Source of the DNA: Limnomonas spitsbergensis
Taxonomy: Eukaryota > Chlorophyta > Chlorophyceae > Chlamydomonadales
Direction of reading: 5' to 3'
DNA: 64,000 bases
Assembly: GCA_037349105.1 (NCBI GenBank)
Contig: JAYJMM010000028.1
Coordinates: forward strand, 3,038,001-3,102,000
Positions 53,844-64,000 of this stretch are shown here, one piece after another; within the stretch, counting starts at the first letter, position 1; every line of letters begins with the position of its first letter. Both the position numbers and the translations under genes were made by a program. The notes below the pieces were generated by a model that had not been told where the DNA came from, did not search any database, and saw only the letters and a list, made by a program, of their open reading frames with translations.

Positions 53844-56800
53844 TTCCCAGGAGGACCAGAGCAGTTCCATGCATGCTCAAGAGGTATCGCATGATCCCGG
53901 GTGGAATGGGTTTCAATCTGTGTTCTCAGGAGGAATGCAGAACTCGTTCCCACAAACGGTGAGAGATTCTAGTCAAGGCCAGAGGCAGTACCAGTTTCCT
54001 AGTCAAGGTCAAGGTCAATATCAGGGCCACGGTCAAGATCAGAGCCAAGGTCAGTCGCATGGTCAGGGTATGAATCAGAACCTGCGCTATGGACAGCAAG
54101 ATCGGGGTGAGTTCCCCGGAGGGGGAACTGGTAATGGATACAGTCAGAGACCAGGAGCACGAGGCAACCAACCATCTGGTGGAGGACCGCCTCCTGGTGG
54201 AGGCCAGTCATCGGCCCACAGCTGGGTTGCTCGCCATGGTGTGATTTTCGGATCAGCAGCTCCCAGCAGGGGTCCTCCCGATGGAGGAGATCAAGGAAGG
54301 GATCCTGATCACGAGGGTACTACTTCACGTCCTGCCAATTGGCTACCAGATGTCCAGTTGGACGGGAAGACGGTGATTGACTCCTCAAAAGTTGTTGAAT
54401 TCTCAGCGACGGAGAGTATCATCTCCCACCGTATTTGGGAACGGTCTCTCAGGATGTTCTGGGGGAATAATGAGCACAGGTTGCACGACGCCGTGTCAGC
54501 CCAGGTGAGCATCATCATGAGCACAATACTTCCAGCAGGGGTCGCTTTTCTCAAAAAGCACTTTGCTGAGCTGGCGTACTTGTGCCCCAGTGCGATGGCG
54601 CCCATGGCAAAAGCCATCCAAGGAAGGGATGGCAGTACCAGGAATGACAACCTTCAGGATGGCACTCAGACCATCATGGGGAATATGAGGAGAAACAAGA
54701 TGATCCTGATGGGAGTCGAGGAGGCAGGAGTGAGGGAGTATGAGCCTTATCCATTACAGGATGAGCCTTACAGCTTCATTGAAGCCATGTTGATGGTGGC
54801 CAAGCGCTACCTCAATATTGCAACATCAGCTGAAATGGCTATCTGGACTCAGGGCTGTGTCATGGGTATGCAAAACCAGCTTGACAGGACGGTGCTCGTC
54901 AGTGAGAACCCCAGGCAGTTTGGTATCAGGTGTCTTTCAGTCTACTCAGCGTTCCAGGGGTCTAACAAGATCGCTTACAATGGAACTATTGAGAGGACGT
55001 CAATCATCGATGTGATTATGCGAGGGGTTCCAGTATACCTCCAGCAGGTGTGTGAGAGGGAGCTTCAGGCATTGGGTGTCGAAGACGATAACTTCAAGGT
55101 CCAGGCAAGTGTAATCATAGAGGCTATGCAAAACGCCTATGAGTACCGCGTCAGGACCCAGGTCAGGCAGGGAGTCAGGTATGAGGACCTGGCTGCAGAA
55201 GGAAGCAAAGATGCAGGGAGAAGGGGCCAGAATGCAGCCCCGCGGAGCCACGCCACTGAGGTGAGGTCTGGTGCGGGGGGATACCCTACTACGATGCACC
55301 CGCAACGCGGCACAGCCGTAGGCTCATCCAGGCCCTACCAAGTTGGCAAAGGAGGAGGGGGGTATAGCAATAATGTGCAACAACCCACAGGATCAGGGTA
55401 CCCATCCAGCAGGCCCCTGGCGGTTAAAAACTGTCAGATCTGCCACGGGGATCACTATCTTGACAAGTGTGATGACCTGCCCAACTTCCTGATTTCAGCT
55501 GCTAGAGGTAGGGCAATGGAGGCAGCAGAAAGGGGTCCCAGGGCTGCAGCAGCCATAGCTGAGGCAGCAGGGAAACCAATGCCAACTGCTGCAGTAGCAA
55601 GGGCCAAGGTAGATCCATGTGACTTACAAAGGGCAGTACCCTATGTGTAGTTGGGACTTGCATACAAGCCTGAAGCAGAGGTACAGTTCAACCTGGACAA
55701 CCACTATGTTGCATGTGCAGTAGAGGAAGAGCAGAGTGGGGTCAAGTTCGAGAAACAAGACCAAGGTGCCCGCGGCCAGCGAGACGGACATGCCAGCCTG
55801 ATCAAGACAGACCAGAGTAATATAACATGAACCTCCGGTAAAAGTTCTCTACTTGTTTTGATGGAAGCCTTGATGATCACCTCAAGGTATGTGGGTTCGG
55901 TCCTGGCTGTCGTGAGGGACGCTTCGCCTTGGACGCGGTCCAATCCTGAATGGACAAATGGTTAATTGCAATTTAATTTCGTGATTCCGACCTGAGCTTG
56001 ATGAATGCATCTATCCGATCGTGCATCAACTGATTGCTGTGTTGTACACATCTGCCAGTATAAATCATGCAGTACACTGCTGTACATGCCTGCCAGGACT
56101 TGCATGTTGTACGTGGCCACTATTGATATTCATGCCGTACACATGTTACACATGCAGTACAACAGCTGTACCTCGTGCATGGTGTTAAATAATGGTGCAT
56201 GTTGTGCATGCATCACACATCTGCTGGCTGTTATAGCTAGCCAGTACATTTCTGCAGTGCATATCTGTTGTATGTGTCTGATGTATATTCCTGCAATACA
56301 CACGGCCAGTATACACATGCAGCACGTAACTGCCAGCTGGCATTCGCCTGTACGGCGCCTTCATTGGATGATTTTTAGACTGCCCCTTCTCAACCTTCGC
56401 CCCCTAGCTTTGACGCAGGTTGGGGGGGGGAGGAAGATGGGCTGTCCTGGGATCAATCGCATAGTGGCTTAACTAATGTTAAATTGCTGCATATGACAGG
56501 CGGTAACCGCTGAAGCTGGCGGAAATGTCAGGGATGGCCTCAAGGACTCTGAGCCACCATCACAGCCATCATGCGGCAGCAAGAGAGCCGCCGCCAATCA
56601 TCCAATCAGGAGAAGACAAGCGGCTGTGGGCAGGATGCAAGACAGGCGCCGTCAAGCCGCGTCTTTAATTAGGCGTAAGGCAATTGGCGGCGCCTCTGGC
56701 TCCAACGATGGCAGTGGTGAAAACCTGGCCAGTCGAAGGAGCCAGACAGACGGGCCTGTGCAAAAGCCTCAGGGCATGCATTGGGCCCCGATGTCCGGTG

Positions 56801-58082
56801 GTGACGAGCACCTCCTCTAGTGAGGGAGCCCAAGCCACCGCTCAGCGATGCGGAGCCGGAGGAGTCAGATGAACGGGCCTGTGCATCAGCCTAACGGCAC
56901 GCATCGGGCCCCGACGCCTGGTGGTGATAAAGCCCCTACTCAAATGAGTGAGCCCAAGCCACCATCGAACGATGATGAGTGCATGGAGCACAAGCGGCTG
57001 AAGAAGCAGCGGAAAGCCAATCGCTGGCCACGAGGACTTCAACCAGGGCTTGGACAGCCACGTGTGGAAGGGTCCAAGGGCCCAAGCTGCCGCTGCCGGA
57101 GCCGCGAATGCTTCAACTACCTACCGCGGCAACAGCTTCTAAAAGCGGCCAGCGCCACCATCAGCGGTGCCGCTGGAGCTGCCGCTAGCGTCGTCACTGA
57201 TGTACATGAAGACCATGACTTCAAAAAGGGTGTTTGTGCTGGCGCCGCTCGTAAGGGCGAAGCTGGAGGGACATCTATTAGTCGTCATCTGCCTGGTAAC
57301 ATAGCCTAGAGAATAACAGTTCTGCTTGTCTTCTCTTGCATTGGCTGCGTGCATGTCCCTATCACCCCTTTACCTGATGGGGCTATGTACCCGAACAGTT
57401 GGCCTAACTGACTCAACCCGTAGACGATAGTCTGCCTGTCTTGGTTGATTTCTATGTGCACCCTTAAGCTCACTAAAACCCTGATGGGTGTGTCGGCCTA
57501 GGTTTTATCTATACCTCTCCCATTTCACCCGAGAGGCTCAGTACCAAGCCTTTGTCCGGCATCCCATGATTTAATTATCGTGATTGCATGCCTTGTACTG
57601 CCATTGTGCACAATTCCAGATGTTGCAGCATTTCTTACAGCGCAAGTAGTGGGATTTCAGTTTCAGCTTGATATCACTTTTGCTGCATTTGTGCAATCGG
57701 CAAATCCTGAAACTGTAGATCCTAAAACACGCAGATCGACTGCTTGCAGCCTCTTCACCTGCAGATGTAAAACCTGTAGATCTAGGGTTACAGATCTTGA
57801 AGAAGTCAAACTGTGACTCTTAAAATTGAAGCTCTTCACAGCAGATGTACAGTCTGCAGATCTAGAAACGCAGATCCTAAAACATGCAGAGCTAATGCTG
57901 CAGATCTTCAAATTGCATGTTATAAACTGCAACTCTTAAAATTGCAGTCACTTAAATGGAGATCTTGAAAATCCAGATCAACACGTTCATGTCATGAATT
58001 CCAAACCTGACCTGCTAATTTTGGATCAGATCCTGACCTTCAGATCTTGAGGTGCATGAGGCTAATTATGGGTCTTATAAGA
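53844..58082 (+). repeat. Gag macrosatellite unit 5 (4239 bp, type A)
   Basis: Same length and same diagnostic variants as unit 3, exactly 8,466 bp downstream of it. Confidence 0.95.
53869..55650 (+). CDS. Gag-like C-terminal ORF, unit 5 (593 aa)
   Basis: Protein identical to the unit 3 ORF as far as I can compare, including the extra Asn and the T to A change (NAAPRSH). Confidence 0.7.
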   Translation: MHAQEVSHDPGWNGFQSVFSGGMQNSFPQTVRDSSQGQRQYQFPSQGQGQYQGHGQDQSQGQSHGQGMNQNLRYGQQDRGEFPGGGTGNGYSQRPGARGNQPSGGGPPPGGGQSSAHSWVARHGVIFGSAAPSRGPPDGGDQGRDPDHEGTTSRPANWLPDVQLDGKTVIDSSKVVEFSATESIISHRIWERSLRMFWGNNEHRLHDAVSAQVSIIMSTILPAGVAFLKKHFAELAYLCPSAMAPMAKAIQGRDGSTRNDNLQDGTQTIMGNMRRNKMILMGVEEAGVREYEPYPLQDEPYSFIEAMLMVAKRYLNIATSAEMAIWTQGCVMGMQNQLDRTVLVSENPRQFGIRCLSVYSAFQGSNKIAYNGTIERTSIIDVIMRGVPVYLQQVCERELQALGVEDDNFKVQASVIIEAMQNAYEYRVRTQVRQGVRYEDLAAEGSKDAGRRGQNAAPRSHATEVRSGAGGYPTTMHPQRGTAVGSSRPYQVGKGGGGYSNNVQQPTGSGYPSSRPLAVKNCQICHGDHYLDKCDDLPNFLISAARGRAMEAAERGPRAAAAIAEAAGKPMPTAAVARAKVDPCDLQRAVPYV

Positions 58083-61000
58083 TTCCCAGGAGGACCAGAG
58101 CAGTTCCATGCATGCTCAAGAGGTATCGCATGATCCCGGGTGGAATGGGTTTCAATCTGTGTTCTCAGGAGGAATGCAGAACTCGTTCCCACAAACGGTG
58201 AGAGATTCTAGTCAAGGCCAGAGGCAGTACCAGTTTCCTAGTCAAGGTCAAGGTCAATATCAGGGCCACGGTCAAGATCAGAGCCAAGGTCAGTCGCATG
58301 GTCAGGGTATGAATCAGAACCTGCGCTATGGACAGCAAGATCGGGGTGAGTTCCCCGGAGGGGGAACTGGTAATGGATACAGTCAGAGACCAGGAGCACG
58401 AGGCAACCAACCATCTGGTGGAGGACCGCCTCCTGGTGGAGGCCAGTCATCGGCCCACAGCTGGGTTGCTCGCCATGGTGTGATTTTCGGATCAGCAGCT
58501 CCCAGCAGGGGTCCTCCCGATGGAGGAGATCAAGGAAGGGATCCTGATCACGAGGGTACTACTTCACGTCCTGCCAATTGGCTACCAGATGTCCAGTTGG
58601 ACGGGAAGACGGTGATTGACTCCTCAAAAGTTGTTGAATTCTCAGCGACGGAGAGTATCATCTCCCACCGTATTTGGGAACGGTCTCTCAGGATGTTCTG
58701 GGGGAATAATGAGCACAGGTTGCACGACGCCGTGTCAGCCCAGGTGAGCATCATCATGAGCACAATACTTCCAGCAGGGGTCGCTTTTCTCAAAAAGCAC
58801 TTTGCTGAGCTGGCGTACTTGTGCCCCAGTGCGATGGCGCCCATGGCAAAAGCCATCCAAGGAAGGGATGGCAGTACCAGGAATGACTACCTTCAGGATG
58901 GCACTCAGACCATCATGGGGAATATGAGGAGAAACAAGATGATCCTGATGGGAGTCGAGGAGGCAGGAGTGAGGGAGTATGAGCCTTATCCATTACAGGA
59001 TGAGCCTTACAGCTTCATTGAAGCCATGTTGATGGTGGCCAAGCGCTACCTCAATATTGCAACATCAGCTGAAATGGCTATCTGGACTCAGGGCTGTGTC
59101 ATGGGTATGCAAAACCAGCTTGACAGGACGGTGCTCGTCAGTGAGAACCCCAGGCAGTTTGGTATCAGGTGTCTTTCAGTCTACTCAGCGTTCCAGGGGT
59201 CTAACAAGATCGCTTACAATGGAACTATTGAGAGGACGTCAATCATCGATGTGATTATGCGAGGGGTTCCAGTATACCTCCAGCAGGTGTGTGAGAGGGG
59301 GCTTCAGGCATTGGGTGTCGAAGACGATAACTTCAAGGTCCAGGCAAGTGTGATCATAGAGGCTATGCAAAACGCCTATGAGTGCCGCGTCAGGACCCAG
59401 GTCAGGCAGGGAGTCAGGTATGAGGACCTGGCTGCAGAAGGAAGCAAAGATGCAGGGAGAAGGGGCCAGAATGCAACCCCGCGGAGCCACGCCACTGAGG
59501 TGAGGTCTGGTGCGGGGGGATACCCTACTACGATGCACCCGCAACGCGGCACAGCCGTAGGCTCATCCAGGCCCTACCAAGTTGGCAAAGGAGGAGGGGG
59601 GTATAGCAATGTGCAACAACCCACAGGATCAGGGTACCCATCCAGCAGGCCCCTGGCGGTTAAAAACTGTCAGATCTGCCACGGGGATCACTATCTTGAC
59701 AAGTGTGATGACCTGCCCAACTTCCTGATTTCAGCTGCTAGAGGTAGGGCAATGGAGGCAGCAGAAAGGGGTCCCAGGGCTGCAGCAGCCATAGCTGAGG
59801 CAGCAGGGAAACCAATGCCAACTGCTGCAGTAGCAAGGGCCAAGGTAGATCCATGTGACTTACAAAGGGCAGTACCCTATGTGTAGTTGGGACTTGCATA
59901 CAAGCCTGAAGCAGAGGTACAGTTCAACCTGGACAACCACTATGTTGCATGTGCAGTAGAGGAAGAGCAGAGTGGGGTCAAGTTCGAGAAACAAGACCAA
60001 GGTGCCCGCGGCCAGCGAGACGGACATGCCAGCCTGATCAAGACAGACCAGAGTAATATAACATGAACCTCCGGTAAAAGTTCTCTACTTGTTTTGATGG
60101 AAGCCTTGATGATCACCTCAAGGTATGTGGGTTCGGTCCTGGCTGTCGTGAGGGACGCTTCGCCTTGGACGCGGTCCAATCCTGAATGGACAAATGGTTA
60201 ATTGCAATTTAATTTCGTGATTCCGACCTGAGCTTGATGAATGCATCTATCCGATCGTGCATCAACTGATTGCTGTGTTGTACACATCTGCCAGTATAAA
60301 TCATGCAGTACACTGCTGTACATGCCTGCCAGGACTTGCATGTTGTACGTGGCCACTATTGATATTCATGCCGTACACATGTTACACATGCAGTACAACA
60401 GCTGTACCTCGTGCATGGTGTTAAATAATGGTGCATGTTGTGCATGCATCACACATCTGCTGGCTGTTATAGCTAGCCAGTACATTTCTGCAGTGCATAT
60501 CTGTTGTATGTGTCTGATGTATATTCCTGCAATACACACGGCCAGTATACACATGCAGCACGTAACTGCCAGCTGGCATTCGCCTGTACGGCGCCTTCAT
60601 TGGATGATTTTTAGACTGCCCCTTCTCAACCTTCGCCCCCTAGCTTTGACGCAGGTTGGGGGGGGGGGGAAGATGGGCTGTCCTGGGATCAATCGCATAG
60701 TGGCTTAACTAATGTTAAATTGCTGCATATGACAGGCGGTAACCGCTGAAGCTGGCGGAAATGTCAGGGATGGCCTCAAGGACTCTGAGCCACCATCACA
60801 GCCATCATGCGGCAGCAAGAGAGCCGCCGCCAATCATCCAATCAGGAGAAGACAAGCGGGCAAGATGCAAGACAGGCGCCGTCAAGCCGCGTCTTTAATT
60901 AGGCGTAAGGCAATTGGCGGCGCCTCTGGCTCCAACGATGGCAGTGGTGAAAACCTGGCCAGTCGAAGGAGCCAGACAGACGGGCCTGTGCAAAAGCCTC

Positions 61001-62309
61001 AGGGCATGCATTGGGCCCCGATGTCCGGTGGTAACAAGCACCTCCTCTAGTGAGGGAGCCCAAGCCACCGCTCAGCGATGCGGAGCCGGAGGAGTCAGAT
61101 GAACGGGCCTGTGCATCAGCCTAACGGCACGCATCGGGCCCCGACGCCTGGTGGTGATAAAGCCCCTACTCAAATGAGGGAGCCCAAGCCACCATCGGAC
61201 GATGATGAGTGCATGGAGCGCAAGCGGCTGAAGAAGCAGCGGAAAGCCAATCGCTGGCCACGAGGACTTCAACCAGGGCTTGGACAGCCACGTGTGGAAG
61301 GGTCCAAGGGCCCAAGCTGCCGCTGCCGGAGCCGCGAATGCTTCAACTACCTACCGCGGCAACAGCTTCTAAAAGCGGCCAGCGCCACCATCAGCGGTGC
61401 CGCTGGAGCTGCCGCTAGCGTCGTCACTGATGTACATGAAGACCATGACTTCAAAAAGGGTGTTTGTGCTGGCGCCGCTCGTAAGGGCGAAGCTGGAGGG
61501 ACATCTATTAGTCGTCATCTGCCTGGTAACATAGCCTAGAGAATAACAGTTCTGCTTGTCTTCTCTTGCATTGGCTACGTGCATGTCCCTATCACCCCTT
61601 TACCTGATGGGGCTATGTACCCGAACAGTTGGCCTAACTGACTCAACCCGTAGACGATAGTCTGCCTGTCTTGGTTGATTTCTATGTGCACCCTTAAGCT
61701 CACTAAAACCCTGATGGGTGTGTCCTAGGTTTTTTCTATACCTCTCCCATTTCACCCGAGAGGCTCAGTACCAAGCCTTTGTCCGGCATCCCATGATTTA
61801 ATTATCGTGATTGCATGCCTTGTACTGCCATTGTGCACAATTCCAGATGTCGCAGCATTTCTTACAGCGCAAGTAGTGGGATATCAGTTTCAGCTTGATA
61901 TCACTTTTGCTGCATTTGTGCAATCGGCAAATCCTGAAACTGTAGATCCTAAAACACGCAGATCGACTGCTTGCAGCCTCTTCACCTGCAGATGTAAAAC
62001 CTGTAGATCTAGGGTTACAGATCTTGAAGAAGTCAAACTGTGACTCTTAAAATTGAAGCTCTTCACAGCAGATGTACAGTCTGCAGATCTAGAAACGCAG
62101 ATCCTAAAACATGCAGAGCTAATGCTGCAGATCTTCAAATTGCATGTTATAAACTGCAACTCTTAAAATTGCAGTCACTTAAATGGAGATCTTGAAAATC
62201 CAGATCAACACGTTCATGTCATGAATTCCAAACCTGACCTGCTAATTTTGGATCAGATCCTGACCTTCAGATCTTGAGGTGCATGAGGCTAATTATGGGT
62301 CTTATAAGA
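58083..62309 (+). repeat. Gag macrosatellite unit 6 (4227 bp, type B)
   Basis: Same length and spacer markers as unit 4, exactly 8,466 bp downstream. It differs at Gag residue N to Y (RNDYLQ) and K to E (AAEGSK). Confidence 0.95.
58108..59886 (+). CDS. Gag-like C-terminal ORF, unit 6 (592 aa)
   Basis: Type B ORF with RNDYLQ, a residue shared with unit 1 and unit 7, and AAEGSK. Otherwise as in unit 4. Confidence 0.7.
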   Translation: MHAQEVSHDPGWNGFQSVFSGGMQNSFPQTVRDSSQGQRQYQFPSQGQGQYQGHGQDQSQGQSHGQGMNQNLRYGQQDRGEFPGGGTGNGYSQRPGARGNQPSGGGPPPGGGQSSAHSWVARHGVIFGSAAPSRGPPDGGDQGRDPDHEGTTSRPANWLPDVQLDGKTVIDSSKVVEFSATESIISHRIWERSLRMFWGNNEHRLHDAVSAQVSIIMSTILPAGVAFLKKHFAELAYLCPSAMAPMAKAIQGRDGSTRNDYLQDGTQTIMGNMRRNKMILMGVEEAGVREYEPYPLQDEPYSFIEAMLMVAKRYLNIATSAEMAIWTQGCVMGMQNQLDRTVLVSENPRQFGIRCLSVYSAFQGSNKIAYNGTIERTSIIDVIMRGVPVYLQQVCERGLQALGVEDDNFKVQASVIIEAMQNAYECRVRTQVRQGVRYEDLAAEGSKDAGRRGQNATPRSHATEVRSGAGGYPTTMHPQRGTAVGSSRPYQVGKGGGGYSNVQQPTGSGYPSSRPLAVKNCQICHGDHYLDKCDDLPNFLISAARGRAMEAAERGPRAAAAIAEAAGKPMPTAAVARAKVDPCDLQRAVPYV

Positions 62310-64000
62310 TTCCCAGGAGGACCAGAGCAGTTCCATGCATGCTCAAGAGGTATCGCATGATCCCGGGTGGAATGGGTTTCAATCTGTGTTCTCAGGAGGA
62401 ATGCAGAACTCGTTCCCACAAACGGTGAGAGATTCTAGTCAAGGCCAGAGGCAGTACCAGTTTCCTAGTCAAGGTCAAGGTCAATATCAGGGCCACGGTC
62501 AAGATCAGAGCCAAGGTCAGTCGCATGGTCAGGGTATGAATCAGAACCTGCGCTATGGACAGCAAGATCGGGGTGAGTTCCCCGGAGGGGGAACTGGTAA
62601 TGGATACAGTCAGAGACCAGGAGCACGAGGCAACCAACCATCTGGTGGAGGACCGCCTCCTGGTGGAGGCCAGTCATCGGCCCACAGCTGGGTTGCTCGC
62701 CATGGTGTGATTTTCGGATCAGCAGCTCCCAGCAGGGGTCCTCCCGATGGAGGAGATCAAGGAAGGGATCCTGATCACGAGGGTACTACTTCACGTCCTG
62801 CCAATTGGCTACCAGATGTCCAGTTGGACGGGAAGACGGTGATTGACTCCTCAAAAGTTGTTGAATTCTCAGCGACGGAGAGTATCATCTCCCACCGTAT
62901 TTGGGAACGGTCTCTCAGGATGTTCTGGGGGAATAATGAGCACAGGTTGCACGACGCCGTGTCAGCCCAGGTGAGCATCATCATGAGCACAATACTTCCA
63001 GCAGGGGTCGCTTTTCTCAAAAAGCACTTTGCTGAGCTGGCGTACTTGTGCCCCAGTGCGATGGCGCCCATGGCAAAAGCCATCCAAGGAAGGGATGGCA
63101 GTACCAGGAATGACTACCTTCAGGATGGCACTCAGACCATCATGGGGAATATGAGGAGAAACAAGATGATCCTGATGGGAGTCGAGGAGGCAGGAGTGAG
63201 GGAGTATGAGCCTTATCCATTACAGGATGAGCCTTACAGCTTCATTGAAGCCATGTTGATGGTGGCCAAGCGCTACCTCAATATTGCAACATCAGCTGAA
63301 ATGGCTATCTGGACTCAGGGCTGTGTCATGGGTATGCAAAACCAGCTTGACAGGACGGTGCTCGTCAGTGAGAACCCCAGGCAGTTTGGTATCAGGTGTC
63401 TTTCAGTCTACTCAGCGTTCCAGGGGTCTAACAAGATCGCTTACAATGGAACTATTGAGAGGACGTCAATCATCGATGTGATTATGCGAGGGGTTCCAGT
63501 ATACCTCCAGCAGGTGTGTGAGAGGGGGCTTCAGGCATTGGGTGTCGAAGACGATAACTTCAAGGTCCAGGCAAGTGTGATCATAGAGGCTATGCAAAAC
63601 GCCTATGAGTGCCGCGTCAGGACCCAGGTCAGGCAGGGAGTCAGGTATGAGGACCTGGCTGCAGAAGGAAGCAAAGATGCAGGGAGAAGGGGCCAGAATG
63701 CAACCCCGCGGAGCCACGCCACTGAGGTGAGGTCTGGTGCGGGGGGATACCCTACTACGATGCACCCGCAACGCGGCACAGCCGTAGGCTCATCCAGGCC
63801 CTACCAAGTTGGCAAAGGAGGAGGGGGGTATAGCAATGTGCAACAACCCACAGGATCAGGGTACCCATCCAGCAGGCCCCTGGCGGTTAAAAACTGTCAG
63901 ATCTGCCACGGGGATCACTATCTTGACAAGTGTGATGACCTGCCCAACTTCCTGATTTCAGCTGCTAGAGGTAGGGCAATGGAGGCAGCAGAAAGGGGTC
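62310..64000 (+). repeat. Gag macrosatellite unit 7 (partial, runs off the window)
   Basis: Starts 8,466 bp after unit 5, but its Gag carries the type B variants of unit 6 (RNDYLQ, CERGLQ, YECRV, no AAT insertion). The A/B alternation breaks here. Confidence 0.93.
62335..64000 (+). CDS. Gag-like C-terminal ORF, unit 7 (3' end outside window)
   Basis: Open from ATG 62335 to the window edge, past the zinc knuckle (about 63895-63935). It carries the same variants as the unit 6 ORF rather than those of unit 5. Confidence 0.7.
   Translation, partial: MHAQEVSHDPGWNGFQSVFSGGMQNSFPQTVRDSSQGQRQYQFPSQGQGQYQGHGQDQSQGQSHGQGMNQNLRYGQQDRGEFPGGGTGNGYSQRPGARGNQPSGGGPPPGGGQSSAHSWVARHGVIFGSAAPSRGPPDGGDQGRDPDHEGTTSRPANWLPDVQLDGKTVIDSSKVVEFSATESIISHRIWERSLRMFWGNNEHRLHDAVSAQVSIIMSTILPAGVAFLKKHFAELAYLCPSAMAPMAKAIQGRDGSTRNDYLQDGTQTIMGNMRRNKMILMGVEEAGVREYEPYPLQDEPYSFIEAMLMVAKRYLNIATSAEMAIWTQGCVMGMQNQLDRTVLVSENPRQFGIRCLSVYSAFQGSNKIAYNGTIERTSIIDVIMRGVPVYLQQVCERGLQALGVEDDNFKVQASVIIEAMQNAYECRVRTQVRQGVRYEDLAAEGSKDAGRRGQNATPRSHATEVRSGAGGYPTTMHPQRGTAVGSSRPYQVGKGGGGYSNVQQPTGSGYPSSRPLAVKNCQICHGDHYLDKCDDLPNFLISAARGRAMEAAERG

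Overview
The window is eukaryotic nuclear DNA dominated by mobile elements. GT-AG introns, and one GC-AG intron, interrupt several coding stretches. I see no rRNA, no intact tRNA, no operon-like gene packing and no complete host gene I can name. The element set (a CACTA transposon with a plant-type DUF4218-like domain, PIF/Harbinger-like elements, L1-like non-LTR remnants and a Gag-like tandem array), together with Ala/Pro/Gly-rich low-complexity proteins and GC near 50%, fits a green alga or other Viridiplantae. That assignment is inference only.

Layout. (1) 1-4572: two ~1.45 kb direct copies of one sequence flank a ~1.6 kb spacer that holds a minus-strand non-LTR reverse transcriptase remnant. 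(2) 4573-8373: broken coding fragments, a GTTTCG-rich repeat and a ~460 bp fold-back with a tRNA-like B-box. (3) 8374-17023: a complete-ended 8.65 kb CACTA element with matching TIRs, a TGC/TGC target duplication and TTGATAA/TTATCAA subterminal repeats. It carries two minus-strand multi-exon genes, one DUF4218-like, but no visible DDE transposase core. (4) 17024-24536: minisatellites, two nested PIF/Harbinger-like elements (inner TSD TTA, outer TSD CTG) and more non-LTR remnants. (5) 24537-64000: a decayed Gag-like gene followed by a head-to-tail array of ~4.23 kb units, six complete plus one partial. Each unit carries the Gag C-terminal part with a CX2CX3HX4C zinc knuckle plus ~2.4 kb of spacer. 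Units alternate between two lengths and two marker sets, giving an 8,466 bp higher-order repeat. (6) 32574-42806: a 10.23 kb DNA element inserted into the Gag gene of array unit 2. It has 24 bp TIRs with one mismatch, CAGTC-type subterminal repeats and two convergent intron-containing genes that I cannot assign to a known transposase family.

How it fits together. The array comes from a 3' fragment of a Gag-like gene that was tandemly amplified without its N-terminal part and without any visible pol. One unit was later hit by the 10.2 kb element. The CACTA and 10.2 kb elements both show paired TIRs plus repeated subterminal motifs, the usual arrangement for transposase binding. The strongest candidate for something undescribed is the 10.2 kb element. 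The next is the higher-order Gag macrosatellite.
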